Positions 54,756 through 64,000 of a stretch of 64,000 nt of DNA are shown here, piece by piece; positions within the stretch are counted from its first letter, which is position 1, and every line of letters begins with the position of its first letter. The notes under the pieces are model-generated. The model ran no database searches and was not told the DNA's origin. It saw only the letters and a program-made list of their open reading frames with translations. Both the position numbers and the translations under genes were made by a program. Source of the DNA: CANHBY01 sp046342195 (lineage in GTDB: Bacteria > Pseudomonadota > Gammaproteobacteria > Burkholderiales > Burkholderiaceae_C); the NCBI GenBank assembly GCA_046342195.1, contig JBKDQE010000020.1, positions 1 to 64,000 of the forward strand, read 5' to 3'.

Positions 54756-55163
54756 GCCGCTTTTATTGATCAGATTGAATTTTGCAGGGCTGGCGACAGG
54801 GGCTTGCCCAGCCTGCCGTGCATGAGGGGGTTCGCTTTCAGCAATGAGTGCCATGTGCCGAGGTATCAAGCAAGTTTTGAAAGCCCCTGATTTTTGAGGC
54901 AAGTCCCACGGTATAGAGGGGAATTTCTGCTTTTTTTGTCGCGGCAATACTGCCTCGTGGGGAGTAGGATCAGTCAAAAATATAAAGAGATTCTTCTCTT
55001 TAGCTTTTCAATGGAAGTGCCGATCAACAAGTTCACCTTTGGTTCGATCAAGACCTATGGCCTTTACTGAGCATTTTTTAGGCGTTCCTGTTGTCGCCGC
55101 TTCTTCCCTGCCTCCCGGTCTGGGTGGCCACCCTTTGCCGCCAGACCTTGAGAGGAAGGAAAA
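54756..55163. other. Intergenic region with a reverse copy of the dispersed repeat
   Basis: It holds copy C (54774-54789) 19 bp beyond the OYE gene stop and, at about 55155-55162, gaggaagg as ribosome-binding site of the kinase. No other gene is seen. Confidence 0.5.
54774..54789 (-). repeat. Dispersed intergenic repeat, copy C (core only)
   Basis: Reverse complement ccctgcaaaattcaat equals the first 16 bases of copies A and B. Confidence 0.6.
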
Positions 55164-58121
55164 ATGATCACATCAAATACCTTCTCGCCCAGTAAAGCCA
55201 GAACCTCCCTGCTACAAAAATACAGCCTGGTGTTTGGCATAGTGGTGCTGTTTTCACTGGCGCTCAGCGGCATGACCAGCCTTTATTTTTTTTATGAGCA
55301 AAGCCGTTCTGCGGTGCTTGCCCAGGAAAGGGAAAAAGCCATTGCCGCTGCCGACAAAATCGGCCAATATATCACCGACATTGAGCAGCGAATTGCTCAC
55401 ATGCTCCCGGCAAAGAAAGGCCTCTCAGCCCTGCAAAAGCGAATTTCTGAAGTCAGTTTTTTAGCCCAGATTCCGGCCATCACTCAAGTCACGCTTCTGG
55501 ATCAAAACGGGCGTGAACGTTTTCACAGCAGCACGTCCAGCCCCGATGTTTTTGACAGCTTGACAGACCACTCAATGACCGAAGCTTTTCGTCAGGCCAA
55601 GCCAGGGCAACCCTACAGAAGCCAGATTCAATTCAAGAATCAAGTACAGCCCTATATGGTCATTGCCATGACCGTCGGGCCACAGGATGCAGGTATTACC
55701 ATTGTCGAATTGAATCTGGAGTTTTTGCTTGAGGGGGTCAGCCGGATCAAAATTGGTGAAAGCGGCTATGCCTATGTGCTCGATTCCCATGGTCAATTGG
55801 TGGCACACCCCAATTTGAGCCTGGTCATGAGTCGGGAAAATTTCTCTGGCCTTCCGCAATGGTCTGCCGCAAAAGCGCGTATTGCCGAATCAGATCAAGC
55901 CGCCACCAAGGCTGTCGACAGTCATGGCAACCGGGTATTGGCCGCCTATGCGCTCATTCCTCACCTTGAATGGTGGGTGTTTGCAGAACAGCCCCTTGCT
56001 GAAGCCTTGGCACCGGTTTATGCCTCGCTGTTACGGCAAGGGTTGTTCTTGTTGTTGGGGCTCATGGGGGCCTTGATTGCCAGTGTCGTGATTGTTCGAA
56101 AAATGGTATCTCCTGTCCATGCCCTGCGCCGTGGGGCCATGGCGATTGGTGCGGGGCTGCTGGATTATCGAATCAAAGTTCAGACGGGTGACGAACTTGA
56201 AGACCTCTCTGATCAATTCAATCAAATGGCGCAACAATTGCAAGCCTCTTACGCCAATCTGGAACAAAGGGTTTTAAGCCGTACCGCTGAATTGACACAG
56301 CAAAAAGAGTTGGCGCAACAACAAAACTGGGAATTGGCTGTTTCTCACAGCAACCTGCAAGAAACCCAAGAGCGCCTGAAAAGCGCCTACTTGTCTCTCA
56401 AAGAGCACGAAACTGAATTAACGCAGGCCCGCATGGTTGCAGAGGATGCTTCGAAGCAAAAGTCGGCTTTTTTGGCCACCATCAGCCACGAGATGCGCAC
56501 CCCACTGGGGGGAGTCATTGGCATCCTGGGGCTGGCCTTGCGCGACACACGACTGTGGCCAGACATTCGACAGCAAATTGAACTGGCCCGACGCAATGCA
56601 AAATCGCTGCTTTACATCATCAATGATGTTCTTGATATCTCGAAAATTGAAGCCGGCAAACTCACCTTGGAGTCTGTGGATTTTGATCTGCCCGGCATGA
56701 TTTGTGAGGCAAGCGCTTTGCTGAATGAACGCGCCCATGACAAAGACCTGCTGCTGAACCTTGACATTGGCCCTGGCGTTCCTCGATTTTGCCTGGGTGA
56801 CCCCACAAGAATCCGGCAAGTCATCATCAATCTTTTGGGGAATGCCATCAAGTTCACCAAACAAGGTGAGGTGCGCCTCAGTGCCAGGGTGCTGGAATTA
56901 AAACCCAACCTGACATGGGTTGAGTTTACCGTGAGCGACACAGGGCCGGGTATTTCTGAGAAAGCCATAGACCGCCTGTTTGAAAAATTTGAACAGGCCG
57001 ATGCCTCCACAACCCGACGTTTCGGGGGCACCGGCCTGGGCCTGGCCATTTGTAAAGAATTGGTGTCACTGATGGGCGGAACCATTCAGGTGAAGAGCAC
57101 TCTCGGTCAAGGCTCGGTATTCAGCTTCAGGCTGCCCTTGACGCATGGTTCCAAAACCCTTGCGCTGCCCGACAACGGATGGATTCCGCAGAGCCACTTG
57201 TATCAGTTGCGCATTCTGTGCGCCGAAGATGGCCCCACCAACCAGATCATCATCCGATCGCTGCTTGAAGAAATGGGGCATATGGTGGACTTGGTCGAGG
57301 ACGGCCTCAGCGCCATCAAGGCGCTTTCGGAAAAAGACTACGATACCGTGCTCATGGACGGACGCATGCCCTTCATGGATGGGCAGGAAGCCGCTCAACG
57401 AATTCGGGCCGGGGGTACACAGCAATACCCCATCAAAAACACCACGATACCAATTATCGCCCTGACGGCCAACGCCAGCAAGGAGGATCAAGGCCTTTAC
57501 CTTGCTTCGGGGATGGATGGGTTTTTGAGTAAGCCTATTGATGAAAAAGCCTTGTTTGAAGAATTAAAAAAAGTAATTACCAGCCTCCTCAGCAAGGGAG
57601 TCAGCCTTCCACCACTTACCCCCAAAGAGGACGTCGAGCCAGTGACCAGTGCCTTGCCTCTTTCTGGGGGCGCCCTCGACCCATGGCCCGAACTTCACAG
57701 CAGTGATTTTTTGGCGACCACTCCGCAGCAGCCAGCATTCACAGAAGCCCTCAAAAAACTGCAACCGGCATCAACTCACTCAGGCGCCAAAATGCCGCTC
57801 ATGTCTCGCATGAGCTCAGTATTCATTGAAGAAGCTCCAAAGCGTATGCTTTCAGCCCAGGCGGCACTTCGTGCTGGTGACGCCCATGCGGTGGCCCTGG
57901 AAATGCACACCCTCAAGAGCTCGCTGGGCTACTTCAAATTGGCCACCCTGCAGGGCGAATTCGATCGCCTCGAAGCAATGGCCGAGGCTGGCAACTTGGC
58001 CTTGATTGAAAGCCACATGGATCGCCTCAATCAAATGCTTTCCAGCTGTATTGATACCCTTTCGAATACATCGGATGATTCTGACCCAAAACGTATGAAC
58101 ACGGTTAATCTCGGCTCATGA
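55164..58121 (+). CDS. Hybrid sensor histidine kinase with receiver and Hpt domains
   Basis: A 985-residue inner-membrane kinase. Membrane helix 1 (about 21-44) is followed by a periplasmic Cache-like sensor domain (about 45-280, with GESGYAYVLDSHGQLVAHPN), membrane helix 2 (about 290-312), HAMP, and a coiled coil (about 365-430). HisKA carries H442 (ISHEMRTPLGG) and HATPase has NLLGNAIKFT, DTGPGIS and GGTGLGLAI. The receiver domain has D732 (LMDGRMPFMDG) and the C-terminal Hpt domain has H915 (EMHTLKSSLG). All four phosphorelay stations are in one chain, so output must go to a separate regulator, not encoded next to it. Confidence 0.95.
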   Translation: MITSNTFSPSKARTSLLQKYSLVFGIVVLFSLALSGMTSLYFFYEQSRSAVLAQEREKAIAAADKIGQYITDIEQRIAHMLPAKKGLSALQKRISEVSFLAQIPAITQVTLLDQNGRERFHSSTSSPDVFDSLTDHSMTEAFRQAKPGQPYRSQIQFKNQVQPYMVIAMTVGPQDAGITIVELNLEFLLEGVSRIKIGESGYAYVLDSHGQLVAHPNLSLVMSRENFSGLPQWSAAKARIAESDQAATKAVDSHGNRVLAAYALIPHLEWWVFAEQPLAEALAPVYASLLRQGLFLLLGLMGALIASVVIVRKMVSPVHALRRGAMAIGAGLLDYRIKVQTGDELEDLSDQFNQMAQQLQASYANLEQRVLSRTAELTQQKELAQQQNWELAVSHSNLQETQERLKSAYLSLKEHETELTQARMVAEDASKQKSAFLATISHEMRTPLGGVIGILGLALRDTRLWPDIRQQIELARRNAKSLLYIINDVLDISKIEAGKLTLESVDFDLPGMICEASALLNERAHDKDLLLNLDIGPGVPRFCLGDPTRIRQVIINLLGNAIKFTKQGEVRLSARVLELKPNLTWVEFTVSDTGPGISEKAIDRLFEKFEQADASTTRRFGGTGLGLAICKELVSLMGGTIQVKSTLGQGSVFSFRLPLTHGSKTLALPDNGWIPQSHLYQLRILCAEDGPTNQIIIRSLLEEMGHMVDLVEDGLSAIKALSEKDYDTVLMDGRMPFMDGQEAAQRIRAGGTQQYPIKNTTIPIIALTANASKEDQGLYLASGMDGFLSKPIDEKALFEELKKVITSLLSKGVSLPPLTPKEDVEPVTSALPLSGGALDPWPELHSSDFLATTPQQPAFTEALKKLQPASTHSGAKMPLMSRMSSVFIEEAPKRMLSAQAALRAGDAHAVALEMHTLKSSLGYFKLATLQGEFDRLEAMAEAGNLALIESHMDRLNQMLSSCIDTLSNTSDDSDPKRMNTVNLGS

Positions 58122-58134
58122 GGCGTCATTGGCG

Positions 58135-58161
58135 TGGCAAAATTTAATCATTTCGCCATTC
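58135..58161 (+). repeat. Dispersed intergenic repeat, diverged copy D
   Basis: Matches copy A (11372-11398) at 22 of 27 positions, including the end cgccattc. Lies between the kinase and the gltD stop. Confidence 0.5.
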
Positions 58162-58230
58162 CTTTGCAGACCAAAATAACGGGGGCAACTGCATTTTCCG
58201 GATGCTGCAATGGCACGCCGCATGACAGGT

Positions 58231-59709
58231 TTAGCGTGGCAGTTCGCTGCTCCCCATGAGAAACTCATCAATGGCCTGTGCCGCCTGGCGACCTTCACGA
58301 ATTGCCCACACCACCAAAGACTGCCCTCGGCGCATATCCCCCGCAGCAAAGACCTTGCCTATATTGGTGCGGTAACTGGCCTGTCCGTCGGGGGTGGCAC
58401 GCGCATTGCCGCGGCTGTCTTGATGAACCTGAAAGGCCCCCAGTACGCTGGCCACGGGGCTGACAAAACCCATGGCCAAAAGCACCAGGTCGGCAGGGAG
58501 TACCTGCTCAGAGCCTGGCAGCTCGGTGAACTGCCCCCCTTGCCACTGCAATCGAACCGTCTTTAAGCCCTTGACCCGGTTTTTGTCCTGACCCTCGCCA
58601 GGCAAAAATTCTTTGGTGGCTATGGCAAATTCTCGTTGGCAGCCTTCTTCGTGGCTGGAGCTGGTGCGCAGCTTGATCGGCCAGCAGGGCCAAACCAAAG
58701 GCTTGTTTTCGTGCTCTGGGGGCATGGGCATGAGCTCAAGCTGTGTCACGCTCAGGGCCCCATGTCGGTTACTGGTACCAACACAATCGCTGCCGGTGTC
58801 TCCGCCACCAATCACCACCACATGTTGGCCATCAGCCCGAATTTGGGCTTTCAAGGTGTCGCCGGCATTGACTTTGTTTTGCTGGGGCAAAAATTCCATC
58901 GCAAAATGAATGCCTTCCAGGTTTCGCCCAGGCACAGGAAGATCGCGCGACTGCTCGGCTCCTCCAGCGAGAAGCACCGCATCAAAATGTGCCAGAATTT
59001 CTGCTGCACTGACCTGCCCTTGCGACCAGTTGGTCACTTTGCTGTCAGAGGGAAAGTCACCAACCAAAACACTGGTTCGAAATTCAACCCCTTCAGCGGC
59101 CAATTGCTGCTGACGCCGTTCAATCAAGGCTTTTTCAAGTTTGAAGTCAGGGATGCCGTAGCGAAGCAGCCCCCCGATGCGGTCATTTTTTTCAAAAACC
59201 GTGACCGCATGACCCGCTCGTGCCAACTGTTGGGCCGCCGCCAGACCGGCCGGCCCAGAGCCGACGATGGCCACCTGGTGACCCGTTTTTTGGGCCGCGG
59301 GCTGAGGCAAGACCCACCCCTCAGACCAGGCTCGATCCATGATGGCGCGCTCAATGCTTTTGATACCCACCGGCTGGTTGTTGACATTCAGGGTACAGGC
59401 GGCCTCACAAGGAGCCGGGCAGACCCGGCCGGTGAACTCAGGGAAATTGTTGGTCGAATGAAGCACATCAAGGGCGTTGCGCCAGTCACCTCGGTAAATC
59501 AAATCATTGAAGTCAGGAATAACATTATTCACGGGGCAGCCATTGCTGCAAAAGGGAATGCCGCAGTCCATACACCGGGCCCCCTGCTTCTGAGCTTGAT
59601 CGGCCTTCAAGCTGATCACAAATTGATGGTGATTTTTCAACCTCTCGGAAACAGGGGTGTAGGCCTCTTCGATGCGATCAAATTCCATGAAACCAGTGAC
59701 TTTTCCCAT
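58231..59709 (-). CDS. gltD: Glutamate synthase small subunit
   Basis: A 492-residue NADPH-dependent flavoprotein that supplies electrons to GltB. The N-terminal 4Fe-4S cysteines (RCMDCGIPFCSNGCPVNN … CPAPCEAACTLN), FAD site IVGSGPAGLAAAQQLARAG and NADPH site IGGGDTGSDCVG are present. Same strand as and immediately downstream of gltB. Confidence 0.97.
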   Translation of the reverse strand: MGKVTGFMEFDRIEEAYTPVSERLKNHHQFVISLKADQAQKQGARCMDCGIPFCSNGCPVNNVIPDFNDLIYRGDWRNALDVLHSTNNFPEFTGRVCPAPCEAACTLNVNNQPVGIKSIERAIMDRAWSEGWVLPQPAAQKTGHQVAIVGSGPAGLAAAQQLARAGHAVTVFEKNDRIGGLLRYGIPDFKLEKALIERRQQQLAAEGVEFRTSVLVGDFPSDSKVTNWSQGQVSAAEILAHFDAVLLAGGAEQSRDLPVPGRNLEGIHFAMEFLPQQNKVNAGDTLKAQIRADGQHVVVIGGGDTGSDCVGTSNRHGALSVTQLELMPMPPEHENKPLVWPCWPIKLRTSSSHEEGCQREFAIATKEFLPGEGQDKNRVKGLKTVRLQWQGGQFTELPGSEQVLPADLVLLAMGFVSPVASVLGAFQVHQDSRGNARATPDGQASYRTNIGKVFAAGDMRRGQSLVVWAIREGRQAAQAIDEFLMGSSELPR

Positions 59710-59760
59710 GTGTGGCTTTCAACGTTGAAATGTTTCCGTCTGAATGGATGAAGAAACTCA

Positions 59761-62700
59761 CTACCGACAATCGGCTCTGGCTCCCAAAGCCCCTGAGCGC
59801 TTCCCTCCCTGGCTTTGCAAAGAATCGGCCTTGGCTTTGTGGGGGGTGTCTACAGTTTGTTGAACGGTCTGAATTTCACGCAAGGCGCGGCGGTAGTCAT
59901 TCGGGAAGACTTTGATAAATTGAGCGCGGGAATCTGCCCAGTGATCAAGGATATCTCTGGCTTTGAGGCTGCCGGTCCAGCGATGATGGTTTTGAATCAA
60001 TTGCCGCAGCAGGGCTTCGTCGGTTTGGCCCAAGTGCCACGCCGTTTGCAGATCTTCAGCTTCTTGCTGGTGACTGGGCAAAACCCGCTCCAAGCTGACC
60101 ATCTGCGTGTTGCAACGCTGCGCAAAGCAGCCATCTTCATCCAACACATAGGCCACCCCGCCACTCATGCCCGCAGCGAAGTTACGCCCTGTGAGGCCAA
60201 GGACAACCACCGTTCCACCCGTCATGTATTCACAGCCGTGGTCTCCGGTGCCCTCAACCACGGCTGTAGCCCCAGACAGCCTGACAGCGAAGCGCTCTCC
60301 GGCCACACCACGGAAAAAGGCTTCTCCCTGGGTGGCGCCATAAAGAACGGTATTGCCCACGATGATGTTGCGGCTCGAATCTCCACGAAAATCAAGGCTG
60401 GGCCGAATGACAATACGACCGCCAGACAAGCCTTTGCCAGTGTAATCATTGGCTTCACCAATCAAATCAATGGTGATACCTTGGGCCAGAAAAGCACCAA
60501 AACTCTGCCCACCTGTGCCCTCCATCTGGATATAAATGCTCTGATCCGGCAGGCCCTCCGGGTGGCGACGGATCAACTCACCTGACAGCATGGCACCGAC
60601 GGAGCGGTTGACATTGCCGACCGACTGAATGAATTGAACCGAATCGCTTCGCTCAAGGGCGGGCAGGCTTTTTTCGATGAGCTTGAGATCAAGTGCGGCA
60701 TTCAAGCCGTGGTCTTGAGTTTCTTGGTGACGCCGAGGCACCTCGGGAGGGGCCATGGGGGCCCAAAAAATACGGCTGAAATCGAGGCCTTGGGCCTTCC
60801 AGTGGGCCAGCCCTTGGCGGGTATCGAGAAGGTCTACCCGGCCCACCAAGTCTTCAAAGCGGTCAATTCCCAACTGTGCCATGATCTGACGCGCTTCTTC
60901 GGCTACAAAAAAGAAATAATTGACCACATGCTCTGGCTTGCCTTGAAATTGGGCGCGCAAGACGGGATCTTGTGTAGCAACCCCGACGGGGCAAGTATTC
61001 AGGTGGCACTTGCGCATCATGATGCACCCCTCAACCACCAACGGCGCAGTGGCAAACCCGAATTCATCCGCGCCGAGCAGTGCAGCGATCACCACATCGC
61101 GCCCGGTTTTCATCTGCCCGTCAGCCTGAACGCGAATGCGCCCACGCAGCCGGTTCAGTACCAAGGTCTGCTGGGTCTCGGCCAGGCCCAGCTCCCAGGG
61201 AGTGCCCGCATGTTTGATAGAAGTCCAGGGGGAGGCCCCGGTGCCGCCATCGTGGCCTGCAACCACGACATGATCGGCTTTGGCTTTGGCGACTCCGGCC
61301 GCCACGGTGCCGACCCCCACTTCGCTGACCAGCTTGATACTGATGCTGGCACGCGGATTGACATTTTTCAGGTCATGAATGAGCTGGGCCAAGTCTTCAA
61401 TGGAATAAATGTCGTGGTGAGGCGGCGGTGAAATGAGGCCCACTCCGGGCACGGAGTAACGCAGGAAGCCAATGTAGTCACTGACTTTGCCGCCAGGAAG
61501 TTGCCCCCCCTCTCCGGGCTTGGCCCCTTGAGCCATTTTGATTTGAATTTGATCTGCGCTGACCAAGTATTCGGTGGTGACCCCAAAACGGCCAGAAGCG
61601 ACCTGTTTGATTTTGCTGCGTAAAGAGTCACCCTCTTGCAAAACGAGGTCGGAGGCCATGATTTTGGCGCCGATGATGTCGCTGACACGGGTGCCTGAGG
61701 TGATGGGGATGCCTTTGAGCTCTTGCCGATAGCGTGCAGGATCTTCACCGCCCTCACCTGTATTGCTCTTGCCCCCGATACGGTTCATGGCGACAGCCAA
61801 AGTGGTATGGGCTTCGGTTGAAATCGAGCCCAAGGACATGGCCCCGGTGGCAAAGCGTTTGACAATTTCAGAGGCTGGCTCCACCTGATCCAGCGGAATG
61901 GCCTTGGCCGGATCAAATTTGAATTCAAACAACCCACGCAGGGTCATGTGGCGCCTGGATTGGTCATTGATGAGTTGCGCGTACTCTTTATAAGTTTCGA
62001 ATTGCCTGGACCGGGTACTGTGCTGCAACTTGGCAATGGCATCCGGAGACCACAGATGAGATTCGCCTCGAACACGCCAAGCGTATTCTCCGCCCGCATC
62101 GAGCATATTGGCCAGAATCGGGGCATTGCCGAAGGCCTCACGGTGCATGCGAATGGCCTCCTGCGCCAGCCCGAAAACATCCATTCCCTCGACTTGGCTG
62201 GCCGTTCCGCGAAAGTATTTTTCGACCAATGCTTTTTGCAGCCCAATGATTTCAAAGAGCTGCGAGCCGCAATAAGACATATAGGTTGACACGCCCATTT
62301 TGGACATGATTTTTGACAGGCCCTTGCCAATCGCTTTGATGTAATTGGCAATGGCTTTTTGAGGGCCCAAAGCCCGCATGGGTTCATCGACAGGGCTGCT
62401 GGAAAAACACCCTTGCTGCAAAGTTTCCAAGGCCAGGTAAGGATGCACGGCTTCGGCCCCATAGCCTGCCAACGTGGCAAAATGATGGACCTCCCGGGCC
62501 GACCCGGTTTCCACCACCAGCCCCGCCGTGGTTCGCAAGCCTTCCCGCACCAAGTGTTGATGAATGGCCGACAAAGCCAGTAGCGCCGGAATAGCCACCG
62601 CCTCTCGCCCCATCCGCCGGTCGGTGATCACAATGATGTTGTGCCCGCCACGAAGGGCATCGACACACTCAGCACACAAGGAAGCCAACTTGGCCTCAAC

Positions 62701-64000
62701 ACCTTCGTGGCCCCAGTCGAGGGGGTAGGTGATGTCAAGCTCATAAACCCTGAATTTGCCCGAGGTGTAGGCAGCAATGCCGCGCAGACGGGCCATGTCA
62801 TCGAAATCAAGGATGGGCTGCTGCACTTCCAGACGAATCGGCGGGTTGACCGCATGAATATCAAGCAGGTTGGGCTTGGGCCCAATGAAAGACACCAAAG
62901 ACATCACGATGTTTTCGCGAATGGGGTCGATCGGTGGGTTGGTGACCTGGGCAAACAATTGCTTAAAGTAATGGTAGAGCAGCTTGTTTTTGTCAGACAA
63001 CACCGCCAAGGGCGAATCATTGCCCATTGAGCCCATGGCCTCTTCGCCTGTCAGCGCCATGGAAGACAGCAAGAGCTTGAGATCTTCTTGGGTGTAAGCA
63101 AAAGCCTGCTGCCGGTCAAGCAGGCTTTCAGTGAAAGGCAACACACCACTCGAATCAGGAGGCTGCGGAACATGATCCAATTTAACCCGAACACTTTCGA
63201 TCCATTGGCGATAGGGCTGCGCCGAAGCCACCTGACGCTTTAATTCTTCGTCTTCGATGATGCGGCCTTGTTCCAAGTCAATCAGGAACATCTTTCCAGG
63301 TTGCAAGCGCCATTTTTTCAAAATACGATGCTCAGGAATCGGCAAGACACCGGCCTCAGAGGCCAAAACCACCAAATCATCGTCTGTCACAATAAAACGG
63401 GCCGGACGCAAGCCATTGCGGTCGAGGGTGGCGCCGATCTGCCGGCCATCGGTAAACACCATGGCCGCCGGGCCGTCCCAAGGCTCCATCATGGCCGCGT
63501 GGTATTCATAGAACGCTCGGCGTCGTTCGTCCATGGCAGTGTGTTGCTCCCAGGCCTCGGGAATCATCATCATGGCGGCATGCGCCAGCGAGTAGCCGCT
63601 CATGGTCAGCAACTCCAGCGCGTTATCGAACGTGGCGGTGTCGCTTTGACCTTCAAAGGTAATCGGGTAAAGCTTGGGCAAGTCATCACCCAACACCGGA
63701 GACTTCATCACCCCTTCACGGGCACGCATCCAGTTAAAATTGCCCTTGACGGTATTGATTTCGCCATTGTGCGCCACCATCCGATAGGGGTGGGCCAAAG
63801 GCCACTCCGGGAAGGTGTTGGTGGAAAATCGTTGATGCACCAAAGCCAGCGCCGACACCACTCGGGGGTTGGTCAGATCTTGGTAATAAATGCCGACCTG
63901 ATCGGCCAGCAACAAGCCTTTGTAAATCACGGTGCGACAGCTCATGCTGGGCACGTAATACTCGCGGCTGTGAGTCAGCTTCAAAGCCTGTATCGCACTG
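59761..64000 (-). CDS. gltB: Glutamate synthase large subunit (3' part, runs off window)
   Basis: The visible part is about 1413 codons of a protein normally about 1550-1580 residues, so the N-terminus with the Cys nucleophile lies beyond the right edge. Visible are the glutaminase-domain segment HQRFSTNTFPEWPLAHPYR, the synthase core SLGSISTEAHTTLAVAMNRI with KPGEGGQLPGGKVS, the GGTGASPWTSIKHAG FMN loop, iron-sulfur Cys residues (MMRKCHLNTCPVGVATQ), and the C-terminal GXGXG-type beta-helix. The first listed codon at 63984 is a TTG inside the gene, not a true start. It transfers the glutamine amide to 2-oxoglutarate. Confidence 0.97.
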   Translation of the reverse strand, partial: SAIQALKLTHSREYYVPSMSCRTVIYKGLLLADQVGIYYQDLTNPRVVSALALVHQRFSTNTFPEWPLAHPYRMVAHNGEINTVKGNFNWMRAREGVMKSPVLGDDLPKLYPITFEGQSDTATFDNALELLTMSGYSLAHAAMMMIPEAWEQHTAMDERRRAFYEYHAAMMEPWDGPAAMVFTDGRQIGATLDRNGLRPARFIVTDDDLVVLASEAGVLPIPEHRILKKWRLQPGKMFLIDLEQGRIIEDEELKRQVASAQPYRQWIESVRVKLDHVPQPPDSSGVLPFTESLLDRQQAFAYTQEDLKLLLSSMALTGEEAMGSMGNDSPLAVLSDKNKLLYHYFKQLFAQVTNPPIDPIRENIVMSLVSFIGPKPNLLDIHAVNPPIRLEVQQPILDFDDMARLRGIAAYTSGKFRVYELDITYPLDWGHEGVEAKLASLCAECVDALRGGHNIIVITDRRMGREAVAIPALLALSAIHQHLVREGLRTTAGLVVETGSAREVHHFATLAGYGAEAVHPYLALETLQQGCFSSSPVDEPMRALGPQKAIANYIKAIGKGLSKIMSKMGVSTYMSYCGSQLFEIIGLQKALVEKYFRGTASQVEGMDVFGLAQEAIRMHREAFGNAPILANMLDAGGEYAWRVRGESHLWSPDAIAKLQHSTRSRQFETYKEYAQLINDQSRRHMTLRGLFEFKFDPAKAIPLDQVEPASEIVKRFATGAMSLGSISTEAHTTLAVAMNRIGGKSNTGEGGEDPARYRQELKGIPITSGTRVSDIIGAKIMASDLVLQEGDSLRSKIKQVASGRFGVTTEYLVSADQIQIKMAQGAKPGEGGQLPGGKVSDYIGFLRYSVPGVGLISPPPHHDIYSIEDLAQLIHDLKNVNPRASISIKLVSEVGVGTVAAGVAKAKADHVVVAGHDGGTGASPWTSIKHAGTPWELGLAETQQTLVLNRLRGRIRVQADGQMKTGRDVVIAALLGADEFGFATAPLVVEGCIMMRKCHLNTCPVGVATQDPVLRAQFQGKPEHVVNYFFFVAEEARQIMAQLGIDRFEDLVGRVDLLDTRQGLAHWKAQGLDFSRIFWAPMAPPEVPRRHQETQDHGLNAALDLKLIEKSLPALERSDSVQFIQSVGNVNRSVGAMLSGELIRRHPEGLPDQSIYIQMEGTGGQSFGAFLAQGITIDLIGEANDYTGKGLSGGRIVIRPSLDFRGDSSRNIIVGNTVLYGATQGEAFFRGVAGERFAVRLSGATAVVEGTGDHGCEYMTGGTVVVLGLTGRNFAAGMSGGVAYVLDEDGCFAQRCNTQMVSLERVLPSHQQEAEDLQTAWHLGQTDEALLRQLIQNHHRWTGSLKARDILDHWADSRAQFIKVFPNDYRRALREIQTVQQTVDTPHKAKADSLQSQGGKRSGALGARADCR

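Noticed and set aside
59761..63984. Treating 63984 as the gltB start
   Set aside because: The codon there is TTG inside an open frame that continues to the window edge, and the missing ~170 residues of the family N-terminus fit a partial gene.

Overview
The window looks like a chromosome segment from a betaproteobacterium, most likely Burkholderiales and close to Comamonadaceae. The basis is the gene set and gene pairings: aceE-aceF-lpdA with lipoyl domains on both E2 and E3, ubiJ-ubiB, the zinc-ribbon/DUF502/aspS/nudB/endonuclease run, etfB-etfA, and gltB-gltD. It is inferred from protein character, without any database search. Most of the window is conserved housekeeping DNA of fairly high G+C. 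Several accessory patches stand out by lower G+C, IS debris or lack of relatives.

Layout. 1-3167: left accessory element. It holds the end of an IS3-family (IS407-group) element, a SinI-like restriction endonuclease gene, the N-terminal stub of a type III DNA methyltransferase gene and a large tyrosine integrase, and it ends beside a tRNA-Asp gene. 3175-5020: tRNA-Asp, tRNA-Glu and tRNA-Ala downstream of gltX. 5269-13216: ParA-like ATPase, TAXI binding protein, alaS, a degenerate GGDEF protein, and etfA/etfB. 13412-15088: an isolated VirD4/TraG-type coupling ATPase. 15424-20841: LemA and TPM proteins, dacB, then tsaB-rimI-udg in overlapping order. 20883-23220: Fic protein plus an IS5-type graveyard. 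23212-25935: EpsL-like outer-membrane barrel and polyprenyl-phosphate glycosyl-1-phosphate transferase (exopolysaccharide). 26373-32867: ubiJ-ubiB, FmdB-like zinc ribbon, DUF502 protein, aspS, nudB, endonuclease/exonuclease/phosphatase protein.

33242-34645 is a strongly A+T-rich gene for a 467-residue, cysteine-free protein that I do not recognise. It seems to consist of four diverged copies of a ~70-residue module joined by Pro/Ser/Asn/Gln-rich linkers, and it is the best candidate here for something undescribed. 35035-37464: metallo-beta-lactamase-fold phosphodiesterase and malate synthase A. 37637-41071: five overlapping minor-pilin genes. 41186-41689: flavin reductase-like gene. 41690-44887: a mobile-element-rich stretch in which a response regulator-TPR gene lies between two inverted MITE-like elements. 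44888-53313: lpdA, aceF, aceE (pyruvate dehydrogenase) and htpG. 53673-58121: Old Yellow Enzyme reductase and a large hybrid histidine kinase. 58231-64000: gltD and the 3' part of gltB, which runs off the right edge.

A dispersed intergenic repeat occurs at least four times (near 11370, 15247, 54774 and 58135) and is not explained by any gene. No rRNA gene or CRISPR array was seen. Start sites were chosen by family N-termini, overlaps and codon identity, and several are flagged as uncertain.
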